From assembly GCF_024710485.1 (NCBI RefSeq), contig NZ_JANJUQ010000007.1, positions 124,001 through 188,000 on the forward strand: a stretch of DNA of 64,000 bases, given 5' to 3'. Below, in pieces: positions 34,406-43,800 of this stretch; the stretch's first letter is position 1; each line of letters starts with the position of its first letter. Below the pieces are notes generated by a model that saw only the letters and a program-made list of their open reading frames with translations, searched no databases and was not told the DNA's origin. The stretch comes from Flavobacterium sp. (GTDB lineage: Bacteria > Bacteroidota > Bacteroidia > Flavobacteriales > Flavobacteriaceae). The translations under genes were made by a program, and so were the position numbers.

Positions 34406-36667
34406 ACCGCTTTTTCGAGCCGCTTGGTACATTTTCAATTCGTCCCAGGTAAATTCATCACCGTATTTTTCTTTTAAACTGCCCAGCGATTCTTCTTTGT
34501 GATCTTTGAAAGCTTGGGCTAAAGCGGCTATTTTATCTTCCGGCAAAATGGCTGAAATGGCTATGGTTTCTGTCTCTATTAATTTGGCCAAATGCGAGCT
34601 GATGGTTTGTACGGTTAACTTTCTTACTACTGCAATTTCTTTGATGGTATACTGTTGTAACCAAAGTTCGTAGGTTTCCTGAACCGTAGATTTTTTCGGT
34701 TCTTTTTGCTTTTTCTTCTTAGTGTAACGCGATGGCTCTTCTTCGTCTATCAGCGAAAGATGACTGTTTTTATAGGTTTGACGAACAGTTTCTGCTTTAG
34801 TCAATCGATAGGTTTTGATGGCTTCCGAAGATAGGCTTTCTTTGGAGATGGTTTCGCCGTTGGCTACCGTTGCTATCAATTGTTTGGCTTTCATTAATCG
34901 GATCACTGTTTTGGTTTGGATATCTTCCAATATGATTAATTCTTCAAAATAAGCTTTCGCTTTTTTCATTCGGATTACTACTTCCAGTTGCCAAAGAATG
35001 TCGTGCGTTAATTGATCGAGTACCGGGAAAAAATAATCATAAGCCGAAAAAATTCTGTTTTTAACAAAATGAAAATCAACCTCTTCAGAAAACAATTTGT
35101 TCAGTTGTGCGATAAATTTATGCGACGGATCTGTTAGCTGTTGCAAGGTTTCCCATTGCTTAATTGCCCAATCTTTGTGTTGGGTTTTGAGCGATAAATC
35201 CGTTTTTTCGTTGTAGCTGTACAAATGATTGCGCCATTCTTGGAGCAATACCGACCAATCGAAAGCGGTAATCAGGTAGTTACGGATAAAATTTTTGGTT
35301 TCTTTATGTAACGTATTTTCTAAGGTTACGCTTTCTGCCTTGTTAGAAGCGTAATTCATCACTTCTTGGTCGCTGGAAATCCCATTCATTTGCAACGGAG
35401 AAAGCAATACGAGGCCATTTAACGAACGCAAACGCGATAAGGCCACATAGGCTTGCCCGGGCAAAAAAACATCGGCTACATCGAGCGCAGCTTTGTCGAA
35501 GGTTAATCCTTGGCTTTTGTGCACCGTAATCGCCCAAGCCAATTTGATGGGATAATGGGTAAATGTCCCTAAAACTTCCTCTTCTATCTCTTTAGTGTTT
35601 TCGTTTACGGTATAACGAATATTTTCCCAAACGTATTTTTCGACTTCTATTGTAATGTTTTCTTCCGGAAAATGAACCCAAATTTCTCGCTCCGACAAGG
35701 TTTGAATAATCCCCATTTTTCCGTTGAAAAATTTCTTTTCCGGAGTACTGTCGTTTTTAATGAACATAATCTGAGCGCCCACTTTCAGTTCGAGTTTCTC
35801 TTCCAACGGGAAAATTTTATCCGGAAAATCACCAATTACATCTGCCCTGAAGAAAAAAGTTTCCCCTTGTAAATCTTGTAAAGACTGAGCGTTAATAGTA
35901 TCAGCTTTGTGGTTGTGTGTAGTTAAAGTGATGTAACCTTTATTGGCTTTTAAATCGAATTCAGGCTGGACAAATTGGTTTAAAACTTGAATGTCATTAG
36001 TAGTAATCTTGTTGATTCTAAGGTTGTTCAAGACAGAAATAAAAGCATCATCTGATTGGCGAAAAATCTTTGATAGTTCAATATAAATCGGTGGATTTTT
36101 CTCGATGACATGCGCATGAAAAAAGAATTTTCCTTTGTAATAGTGACTCAATGTTCGCCATTCGTCTTCCCGAATCACTGGCGGAAGCTGGAGCAAATCG
36201 CCAATGAATAAGACTTGTACACCGCCGAAAGCTTGGTTACTTTTACGAACGGTTTGCATCATAAAATCCATGGCGTCCAATAAATCGGCACGAAGCATAC
36301 TGACTTCATCGATGATCAGCAATTCCATATTCCGAATTACGGCCTTTTTTAAGCCGCTCATTTTGAAGTGTCTTCGAAGTGTTAATCGACTTTCAAACTT
36401 GGAAGAATCCGTGAATTGCGGCGAAGAATTATCGGGTAAAAAACACCCGAAAGGCAACTGGAACATCGAATGAATCGTAACGCCGCCGGCATTCAATGCG
36501 GCTATCCCGGTTGGCGCCACAACGACCGTGTTTTTGTGAGTCGTTTGAATGATTTCTTTAAGTAAAGTTGTCTTGCCGGTACCGGCTTTACCGGTGAGAA
36601 AAACGGAACAATTGGTTTGGTTGATGAATTGCAATACATATTGGGCTTCGGCAGTTACAGATTTCAT
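34397..36667 (-). CDS. PIF1-like SF1B helicase
   Basis: 756 residues. Walker A is GKAGTGKTT (residues 26-34), followed by APTGIAALNAGGVTIHS, the DEVSML Walker B, GDLLQLPPV and the late HKSQGLTFDKA and VALSRL motifs. Together these place it in the PIF1/RecD-type 5'-3' DNA helicase group. The C-terminal 250 residues are Lys/Glu-rich and end in a helix-turn-helix-like region (VRKLTVQTISSHLAKL, residues about 676-691). PIF1 enzymes resolve G-quadruplex and R-loop structures; the role here is inferred. Confidence 0.9.
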   Translation of the reverse strand: MKSVTAEAQYVLQFINQTNCSVFLTGKAGTGKTTLLKEIIQTTHKNTVVVAPTGIAALNAGGVTIHSMFQLPFGCFLPDNSSPQFTDSSKFESRLTLRRHFKMSGLKKAVIRNMELLIIDEVSMLRADLLDAMDFMMQTVRKSNQAFGGVQVLFIGDLLQLPPVIREDEWRTLSHYYKGKFFFHAHVIEKNPPIYIELSKIFRQSDDAFISVLNNLRINKITTNDIQVLNQFVQPEFDLKANKGYITLTTHNHKADTINAQSLQDLQGETFFFRADVIGDFPDKIFPLEEKLELKVGAQIMFIKNDSTPEKKFFNGKMGIIQTLSEREIWVHFPEENITIEVEKYVWENIRYTVNENTKEIEEEVLGTFTHYPIKLAWAITVHKSQGLTFDKAALDVADVFLPGQAYVALSRLRSLNGLVLLSPLQMNGISSDQEVMNYASNKAESVTLENTLHKETKNFIRNYLITAFDWSVLLQEWRNHLYSYNEKTDLSLKTQHKDWAIKQWETLQQLTDPSHKFIAQLNKLFSEEVDFHFVKNRIFSAYDYFFPVLDQLTHDILWQLEVVIRMKKAKAYFEELIILEDIQTKTVIRLMKAKQLIATVANGETISKESLSSEAIKTYRLTKAETVRQTYKNSHLSLIDEEEPSRYTKKKKQKEPKKSTVQETYELWLQQYTIKEIAVVRKLTVQTISSHLAKLIETETIAISAILPEDKIAALAQAFKDHKEESLGSLKEKYGDEFTWDELKMYQAARKSGLT

Positions 36668-36721
36668 GGCTTATAAGTTTTATCTTATACAAATGTAAAA
36701 CATTGTGTTTCAATACACAAC

Positions 36722-36749
36722 AAAAAAGCGTCTTAAAAAAGACGCTTTG
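36722..36749 (-). terminator. Intrinsic terminator of OmpH-like gene
   Basis: On the minus strand AAAGCGTCTT pairs with AAGACGCTTT across a TTTT-type loop, followed by TTTG. It lies 22 nt after the OmpH-like stop and before the helicase start. Confidence 0.8.
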
Positions 36750-36770
36750 AAGATTGGTTAGGAAAGTGTG

Positions 36771-37349
36771 CTATTTCTTTTCCTCTTTTTTATCAGCAGG
36801 TTTCTCTTCTTTTTTGTCGGCTGACTTGTATTTTTCATTCACTAATTTGATGATTTCTTTGGTGATATCATAACTGTCTTTAGCATATAAAACAGAGGCA
36901 ATATCTCCGGTACCATAGATGTAATCATAGCCTTTTTCTTTGCCGTATTCTTTGATTACTTTTCTGTAATTACTTACTAATGAATCCATTTCAACTCCGC
37001 TCTCGCTTTGTAACTGTTGCAACATCGCTTGTTGCGCGTAGCTTAATTCTTGTTCTCTTCTTTGTAATTCAGCGCCTTTTTGTTGTGCCCAAACTTGTCC
37101 GTTGGCCTGTGCATTTTTTTGAAAATTAGCCGCTTCTGACTTGAAACGATTCACTTCCACTTCCAACTGGTTGCCCATTACTTTGGATTTGTCTTTGTAT
37201 TTTTCAGCGATGTCTTTGGCTTCTGTAGATTCTTCCATCAATTTAGAAGTGTCTATGTAAGCGGTTTTAAACTCTTTTACTTCTGTAGTTTTATTGCATG
37301 ATAGAAATGAAATGGCCAATGCAAAAAGGATAACTGTTTTTTTACTCAT
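36771..37349 (-). CDS. OmpH/Skp-family lipoprotein
   Basis: 192 residues from MSKKTVILFALA; the upstream ATG adds 16 residues with no signal character. The signal ends in LSCNKT, a lipobox, so unlike soluble Skp this protein should be lipid-anchored. The mature part is the OmpH pattern: AYIDTSKLMEESTEAKD, a long Gln/Glu coiled coil and GKEKGYDYIYGTGD. The tail is KSADKKEEKPADKKEEKK, a short charged repeat. Skp chaperones carry outer-membrane proteins through the periplasm. Confidence 0.88.
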   Translation of the reverse strand: MSKKTVILFALAISFLSCNKTTEVKEFKTAYIDTSKLMEESTEAKDIAEKYKDKSKVMGNQLEVEVNRFKSEAANFQKNAQANGQVWAQQKGAELQRREQELSYAQQAMLQQLQSESGVEMDSLVSNYRKVIKEYGKEKGYDYIYGTGDIASVLYAKDSYDITKEIIKLVNEKYKSADKKEEKPADKKEEKK

Positions 37350-37629
37350 GATTTTATAATTGATTTTTTTTGGTAACAGTGAATTTTTATTATTCACTAT
37401 GATTTTGATAAATTAAATTTTCGTTTCAAAAATATAAAATAAAGACAATAATTAGGCTTAAAAAAAGGCCGAAACCAGAATAACATTTAATTATTGAATT
37501 TAAAAATGCTATAATCTAATGTTATTAAAATTGGCTTCAAATAAAGCGATTTAAACGAGTATCTTGTTTTTGATAACCTAAGGCCTAACCGAGTGCGATT
37601 TCATTAAAATAGGTCAATTTATTTCGATT
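37350..37629. other. Gene-free AT-rich spacer
   Basis: The 280 bases between the OmpH-like gene and the methyltransferase gene are AT-rich and hold no open frame or strong hairpin that I can support. The OmpH-like promoter should be near 37370-37440. Nothing else is visible. Confidence 0.5.
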
Positions 37630-38475
37630 TTATTGGTTTTTTAGGATATAAATGTGCGAAGAATACTCGTTTGTTTTCTTTCCGTTAAGATTTGACTTCA
37701 AACCAACGAAAAAAGCTCTGATGAAATTCATACGCCCGGTTTTATATTTTTCAGACAGCAAGCTCACGTAAAAACTATCGAACTTCATTGGCAAAACGGC
37801 TGTTAATTGAATTCCTTTTTCTGCAAATAATTTTTCAATAGCCGTTTTGGAGAAATGCCAAATGTGTCTTGGAACATCATAAGCTGCCCAATGTCTTCCA
37901 TAAAAATTAGCGTCAAACGATTTAAAATTCGGCACCGCTATAATTATGGTTCCGCTTGGTTTTATTAATCTTTTTAATTCGGTTAAATAGTCTTCTAAAT
38001 TCGGAACATGTTCTAATACGTGCCACATGGTAATAATGTCGAAAGAATGGCTTTCTAAAGCTGATAAACTATCTGCGAAATTTACGCCTTTATTAATTGC
38101 AATTCCTTTGGCTTTAGCGCTAGGCTCGATTCCGGTAATATTCCAACCGTCATTTTTGGCCACTACTAAAAAGTCACCAGTTCCCGCGCCTATGTCTAAT
38201 AATTTTCCTTTAGCTGATTGTGCATTGATTAATTTCAATTTCTTCTTAAGGGCAATGCCTTTGATGAAATGATACACTCTTTCAAACAAGGATCGCTTTC
38301 CGTCAGTATGTGAAATATAATCGTCGCTTTCATAATATGACGGTAATTTCTCCAAACTTGGTTTTGGAAAGGTCATCAAAAGATCATATTCAGGATTGTG
38401 ATGCAATTCGAATATTTCTTTGGAAACCGAATAATCTTTGACTTTTTGAAAAAAAATATTGTTTTGAAAACTCAT
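37630..38475 (-). CDS. Class I SAM-dependent methyltransferase
   Basis: 281 residues with the SAM-binding motif LLDIGAGTGDFL (about residue 92) and motifs ITGIEPSAKA, FDIITMWHVLEHVPN and GTIIIAVPN in order. A Cys/zinc N-terminus like that of CHAT-type methyltransferases is absent; the N-terminus YSVSKEIFELHHNPEYDLL is typical of the bacteroidetal Methyltransf_23 group. The substrate is unknown; sugar and polyketide methyltransferases share this fold. It follows mnmG by a spacer carrying a parS-like site. Confidence 0.88.
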   Translation of the reverse strand: MSFQNNIFFQKVKDYSVSKEIFELHHNPEYDLLMTFPKPSLEKLPSYYESDDYISHTDGKRSLFERVYHFIKGIALKKKLKLINAQSAKGKLLDIGAGTGDFLVVAKNDGWNITGIEPSAKAKGIAINKGVNFADSLSALESHSFDIITMWHVLEHVPNLEDYLTELKRLIKPSGTIIIAVPNFKSFDANFYGRHWAAYDVPRHIWHFSKTAIEKLFAEKGIQLTAVLPMKFDSFYVSLLSEKYKTGRMNFIRAFFVGLKSNLNGKKTNEYSSHIYILKNQ

Positions 38476-38507
38476 AAAACTCTTTATTGGTAAGGCTTGG
38501 CAAAGTT

Positions 38508-38523
38508 AGTTTCACGTGGAACG
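38508..38523. other. parS-like site, 14/16
   Basis: AGTTTCACGTGGAACG shares the 14 inner bases GTTTCACGTGGAAC with the perfect parS match at 40434-40449. Only the two outer bases differ. It lies between mnmG and the methyltransferase gene, 1.9 kb from the perfect site. Confidence 0.6.
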
Positions 38524-38551
38524 CAAAACGATTAGGTTATTAGTTTTTAAA

Positions 38552-40423
38552 TTATCTACCCATGTAAATCAACAGAACCGAAATATCGGCTGGCGAAACA
38601 CCACTGATTCTCGAAGCTTGTGAAATGGTCACCGGACGAATAGCGCTTAATTTTTGCTTGGCTTCAATCGACATGGATTTGATTTTATAATAATCAAAAT
38701 TCTCCGGGATTTTAATATCTTCTAATCGCGTTAGCTTTTCGGCATTGTTTCTCTCTTTTTCGATATACCCGGAATACTTAACTTGGATTTCGGCTTGTTC
38801 GATAATTTCTTTATCCAAATCGTTATCTTGAATGTATTGCTGTACTTTTTCGAACTTGAGTATATCTTCTAAGTCAATTTGCGGACGAGAGAAAACTTTA
38901 AACATCTTATCCGATTGCGTCATGGGAGAACTATCTTTTTCGACTAAAATCGGATTAGCTTCTTCGTGTGTCAAACTGGTTTCCTTAAAGAAATTCACCA
39001 TCTTTTCACTTTCATTGAATTTGTGTTCCATACGACGCATTCGCTTTTCAGAAGCTAATCCAATTTCATAAGATTTGGGCGTTAATCTGAAATCAGCATT
39101 GTCCTGACGTAAAAGTGTTCGGTATTCTGCACGAGACGTAAACATACGATAAGGCTCTTCTGTTCCTTTAGTAATTAAATCGTCAATTAGAACTCCAATG
39201 TAAGCTTCATCTCTGCGAAGAATCATCGGTTCCATATCTTTGACTTTTAACGCCGCATTGATTCCGGCCATTAAACCCTGAGACGCCGCTTCTTCATAAC
39301 CGGTTGTTCCATTGATTTGCCCTGCAAAATACAAGCCATCAACTAACTTAGTCTCTAAAGTGTGTTTTAATTGCGTTGGCGGAAAATAATCATACTCAAT
39401 CGCGTAACCAGGACGGAAAAATTTAACTTTTTCAAAACCTTCCACAGAACGCAATGCTTTAAACTGAATATCCTCCGGCAATGATGTTGAAAATCCATTA
39501 ACATAAACTTCTACGGTATTCCACCCTTCCGGCTCTACAAATAGCTGGTGTCTTTCCTTGTCGGCGAAACGATTAATCTTGTCTTCTATAGAGGGACAAT
39601 ATCTTGGTCCGATACTTTTAATTCTGCCATTAAACATAGGCGAACGATCAAATCCTTCGCGTAAAATATTATGCACTTCGTTAGAAGTATATGTCATATG
39701 ACAAAGCAATTGATGCGTCAACGGATTGGTCTCATCAGTATATGAAAACTTGTCCGGCACTAAATCTCCGGGTTCTTCACGCATTTTAGAATAATCTAAA
39801 GAGCGACCATCTACTCTGGGAGGTGTTCCGGTTTTCATTCTACCAGCTTGGAAACCGACATTAATCAAATCTTCGGTAATACCAAAAGCGGCGCTTTCTC
39901 CTGCTCTACCACCACCAAATTGTTTGTCGCCAATATGAATCAAACCATTCAAAAAAGTACCATTGGTTAAAATAACGGTTTTGGCTTTGATCTCAATGCC
40001 AAGTGATGTAACGATGCCTTCAACCTTGTTATTTTTAATCAAAAGTCCTTTGACCATTTCTTGGTAGAAATCAAGATTAGGTGTTCTCTCCAACATCAAA
40101 CGCCATTCTTCAGAAAATCGCATACGATCACTTTGAACGCGTGGCGACCACATGGCAGGCCCTTTGGATTTGTTCAGCATTTTGAACTGCACGGCTGTTT
40201 TGTCTGAGACAATTCCGGAGTAACCACCCAAAGCATCAATCTCTCGAACGATTTGACCTTTTGCAATTCCTCCCATAGCCGGATTGCAAGACATTTGAGC
40301 AATGTTTTGCAAACTCATTGTGACCAATAAAGTTTTACAACCTAAATTGGCCGCTGACGCGGCAGCTTCGCAACCAGCATGACCGGCACCCACAACAATA
40401 GTATCGTATTTTTCTAAAAACAT
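38552..40423 (-). CDS. mnmG: tRNA U34 carboxymethylaminomethyl enzyme MnmG
   Basis: 623 residues, normal MnmG (GidA) length. With MnmE it makes the 5-carboxymethylaminomethyl group at wobble uridine 34. The FAD-binding GxGxxG is G12-A-G14-H-A-G17; the family blocks MSCNPAMGGIAKGQIVREID and QINGTTGYEEAASQGLMAG are intact, and the C-terminus ISGVSPADISVLLIYMGR matches. The gene starts 3 nt after ybeY on the same strand, so the two are co-transcribed. Confidence 0.97.
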   Translation of the reverse strand: MFLEKYDTIVVGAGHAGCEAAASAANLGCKTLLVTMSLQNIAQMSCNPAMGGIAKGQIVREIDALGGYSGIVSDKTAVQFKMLNKSKGPAMWSPRVQSDRMRFSEEWRLMLERTPNLDFYQEMVKGLLIKNNKVEGIVTSLGIEIKAKTVILTNGTFLNGLIHIGDKQFGGGRAGESAAFGITEDLINVGFQAGRMKTGTPPRVDGRSLDYSKMREEPGDLVPDKFSYTDETNPLTHQLLCHMTYTSNEVHNILREGFDRSPMFNGRIKSIGPRYCPSIEDKINRFADKERHQLFVEPEGWNTVEVYVNGFSTSLPEDIQFKALRSVEGFEKVKFFRPGYAIEYDYFPPTQLKHTLETKLVDGLYFAGQINGTTGYEEAASQGLMAGINAALKVKDMEPMILRRDEAYIGVLIDDLITKGTEEPYRMFTSRAEYRTLLRQDNADFRLTPKSYEIGLASEKRMRRMEHKFNESEKMVNFFKETSLTHEEANPILVEKDSSPMTQSDKMFKVFSRPQIDLEDILKFEKVQQYIQDNDLDKEIIEQAEIQVKYSGYIEKERNNAEKLTRLEDIKIPENFDYYKIKSMSIEAKQKLSAIRPVTISQASRISGVSPADISVLLIYMGR

Positions 40424-40426
40424 TTT

Positions 40427-40849
40427 CTAATTGTGTTTCACGTGGAACATTTTCATTTTTTCTTCTTCTTTCTCACGCATTAAAAGCTCATCGGTTTCAG
40501 ATTTATCTTTATAACCACAATAATGCAAAACGCCATGAACCATAACTCGCTTTAATTCATCCTCAAAAGGAACATTAAAATCTATAGCGTTATCACGAAC
40601 ACGTTCTACTGAGATGAAAATATCGCCATGTAGTTCATTTCCCACAGAATAATCAAAGCTGATAATGTCCGTAAGCGTATCATGATCGAGGTATTGTTGG
40701 TTTATTTCCAACAAATAGTCGTCGTCACAGAAGATATAATTAATCTCACCTTCGTTCTTTAATTCGGAGCTAATGACTTCAGACAACCAAATAGAAAAAT
40801 CGGTTTCGTTGTCTAAAGCAAAATCGGTTTCATAATTAAAACTAATCAT
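40427..40849 (-). CDS. ybeY: 16S rRNA maturation RNase YbeY
   Basis: 140 residues. YbeY is a zinc endoribonuclease acting in 16S rRNA processing. The core motif is HGVLHYCGYKDK; the third His of the classical HxxxHxxGYDH is replaced by Asp, a change I associate with Bacteroidota members. The last codons (KMFHVKHN) coincide with a perfect parS sequence. The start overlaps the DUF4175 stop by 8 nt (40842-40849). Confidence 0.92.
   Translation of the reverse strand: MISFNYETDFALDNETDFSIWLSEVISSELKNEGEINYIFCDDDYLLEINQQYLDHDTLTDIISFDYSVGNELHGDIFISVERVRDNAIDFNVPFEDELKRVMVHGVLHYCGYKDKSETDELLMREKEEEKMKMFHVKHN
40434..40449. other. parS site within ybeY 3' end
   Basis: TGTTTCACGTGGAACA is exactly the reverse complement of TGTTCCACGTGAAACA, the parS form described in Bacillus subtilis. 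It lies inside the coding sequence for the FHVKH tail of YbeY. ParB binds such sites and spreads to organise the origin region for segregation. Confidence 0.85.
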
Positions 40850-43800
40850 TTTTGAAAAAGTATTCTTGAACCTTCTGGTTAAAATTGGAGCGCAAAGGTA
40901 AGCTTTGTCTATTTAAAATCTCAATACTGTTCAAATATTCTTGGAGACGTGTTGGCAAAGCATTCGCTTGATTACTAAATTCTTTCTTATTGGTTTCAGA
41001 TTGACGCTTTTTGTCTTGGCCTTGTTGTTGGACTGCTTTTTCAAGTTTCAATAGTTCATATTTAAGATTGAGAACCTTCTGTAAAGTTTCATTATTAAAA
41101 CCTTTATTCAATAATTGCTTCTCAATTTGCTTCATTTGATCTAGGGCGCTTTGACCATTACCGCCAACACCCTGTTTCTTTAACTCCTTTGCTAAAGCTT
41201 CACGCAACTGTTGCTGCTCTTTATAAATTTCCATAATAGCTTTGGCATCGCCTTCGCCGTCTTGCCCTTGTTCTCCGCCTTTTTCATTTCCTTGTCCTTG
41301 ACCTGATTGGCCACCTTTTTGTCCTTTGCCGGGTTTATTGCCTTGCTGACCTTGACCGGGCTTTTCACCTTCTTTACCTTCTTCACCTTCACCGGGTTTT
41401 TCGACTTTTTTCATACCTTTTTTCATTTTCTCGGCAAGACCGTCTTGCTTCTTAATGATGTCAGGAAGTTGCATACCGGAACCTTGTCCTTGACCGGGTT
41501 TTGGTTTGCCTTGACCTTGTCCGTCCATTTGAAGAGACATTTGCATGCTATTAAGAACATCACTAAGCATATCCGCTAATCTATTGGCTGCAGAAACGGC
41601 ATATTGTTGGTGAGAATTTCCTTTGGAGACATTAGCTTCAGCTAAGTTTTCAAGAGCTCTGTCAACATTATATTGAACGTTGCCAATTTCCTTAGTAACA
41701 TCTTCAGCTATCTTAGGGTTGCGCAATGACATGGCAAATAAGCTGTCATCAACATGTTTAAACTGCTGCTTCAAATCTTGTTGGATTTTAAGATTTTTGT
41801 TGAAAGACGGAGCGCCGCGTTTCAAATTTTTAAATTGCTTCATTACGTCTTCTTGTGAAAAAGAATAAGCCAAAAGATTGTCCAAAATCTGACGCAACAT
41901 AGCCACATCTTCTTCCATTTGTTCCATATCACCCGATTGCATTTGCTCGGCCATTTTTTGGCTCATTTGTTTCATTTTCTTGGCGGCACTTTTTTGCTTA
42001 GGCTTGGCTTTATCCTTTTGCTGTTTTTGCAATTGCTCCTTAGCATTCTTCATGTCTTCATCAATGCTCTTTTGCTGCTCATCAGTGTTAGGTAAATCCA
42101 TGGGAGATTTTAACTCTTTGTTTTCCTTATCTAACTCGTTCAATTCCTGCTGCAGTTTATCAAACTCTTTTTTGATATCTTCTTGCTTCTCCGCTGAATT
42201 CTCATCTGATTTATCGGCTAACTTGTCTTGCTTTTCAGCTAGTTTGTCTAACTTATTGGCAATTTGTTCGGCTTTCTTTTCAACGTAATAACGCTTGGTT
42301 AGTTCAACCAACTGCTCTAAACTCTTCGTTTGATTTTTACTGGCTTGCTGGAACTTTTGCATTTTTTCAAAGAGCTCTTCCTTGCTAATTTTATCATTCA
42401 GCTTTTGCAATTCGTCTAAGAGTTTTTTGTTCTTTTCCAGTTCTTCTTTGGTTTTCTCAAAACGCTCTTGTAACAACTCTTTTTTCTCGTCTTTTTTGTC
42501 GGTTTTGAATTGCTCCAAATTGTCTTTCATCTTCTCTGAAAACTCTTTCATCATTTCATCTTGTTGTTTTTGACGTTGGATGAAATCGTTTACTTTTTGT
42601 TGTTCTTTATAATCTAAATTGTCCTTCTCTTTGCCCATTTTTTGCAACTTTTCCATTTCAGACAATTGTTTGTCTTGTGCTTTTAATGATTTGGCTAACG
42701 AATTAATGTTGTCATTTTGTTGTTGTAACATTTCGTCTTGCTTCTCGGTTTCAGTAGCGATGCGATTGCTGAATACAGAAGACTTGGTACTTTTGAAATT
42801 GTGAATGGCATCATTATCGAAAATCTCAAAATAATACTCATATGAAACACCTTCTTCCACCGGTAGATTACTTGGGAAAGCAAACACAAACTGATCGTAT
42901 ACGTATTTCTTAACGTTTATTAGCGCTTTTTTAGCTGAGTTTGGTTTATCCTTAGGATAATAAACGATTTGCAGTTTAGAAAGTCCGTAATCGTCAGAAA
43001 CTTGTCCGAGAACATAATTCTTATTGACTTTTAAACTATCCGGCGCATTGTTTACTGTTATTGTTGGAAATTGGTCTTTGATGACAGATATCTGATAATT
43101 CAACTTTTCGTAATGCTGTACTTTGTTGTTGGAAGTCAGAATTTGATAATCCACATTATGCAAAATGCTTTTCGACAACGTGAACACATTGTTTTGTTTC
43201 GCAAAAGTAAATCGATTAAAATCATTCACCCAATCCACTTTTTGCGTCGCTAAGGTATTCATGCGCCAAGTCACTTTGGTGCCTTCAGGAATAACGGCGT
43301 TTCCGGTACCTTTGATTATCTCCGGTTTTTTATTCAAATAACTCGGGAAATTTAAAATCATTTCGAAATTGGCTATCGACGGAACAGTAACCACTTTCAG
43401 TTCATAATCGTGCGAACTGACTTCATTTGCTTCAATGTGAAATGCAATATCTTCGGATGGTTTCGGAATAACGAATTCGAATTCTCCGGCTTTGGTAGTT
43501 TCCATAAAGTAACTTTCATCGCCTATAAAAATCATAGCGTTTTCCGGAACTACTTTACCAACGGTTTTAACTTTCACTAAGAAATCTTTGTTTTGCTCGG
43601 TTTGCAAATTATTGTTTACTAACACAATTTCAAAAGGTGCCGGCGGTGTAAATTGTTGTTTGAAGTTTACCACACGATTGAAACTTTGTGATAAAATCTC
43701 GCCTTTGCCCGAAATCAGAAAAAACAAAAAAAATAAAATCGGAATCACAGCCAAGGGCAAATATTTCTTATTCTTCCCTAAGTTAATGGCGTTGCCAAAA

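Noticed and set aside
41980..42288. Ser/Cys/Phe-rich plus-strand frames across 41.3-43.9 kb
   Set aside because: They are the complement of the Lys/Glu/Gln-rich coiled coil of the DUF4175 gene, which explains their composition.
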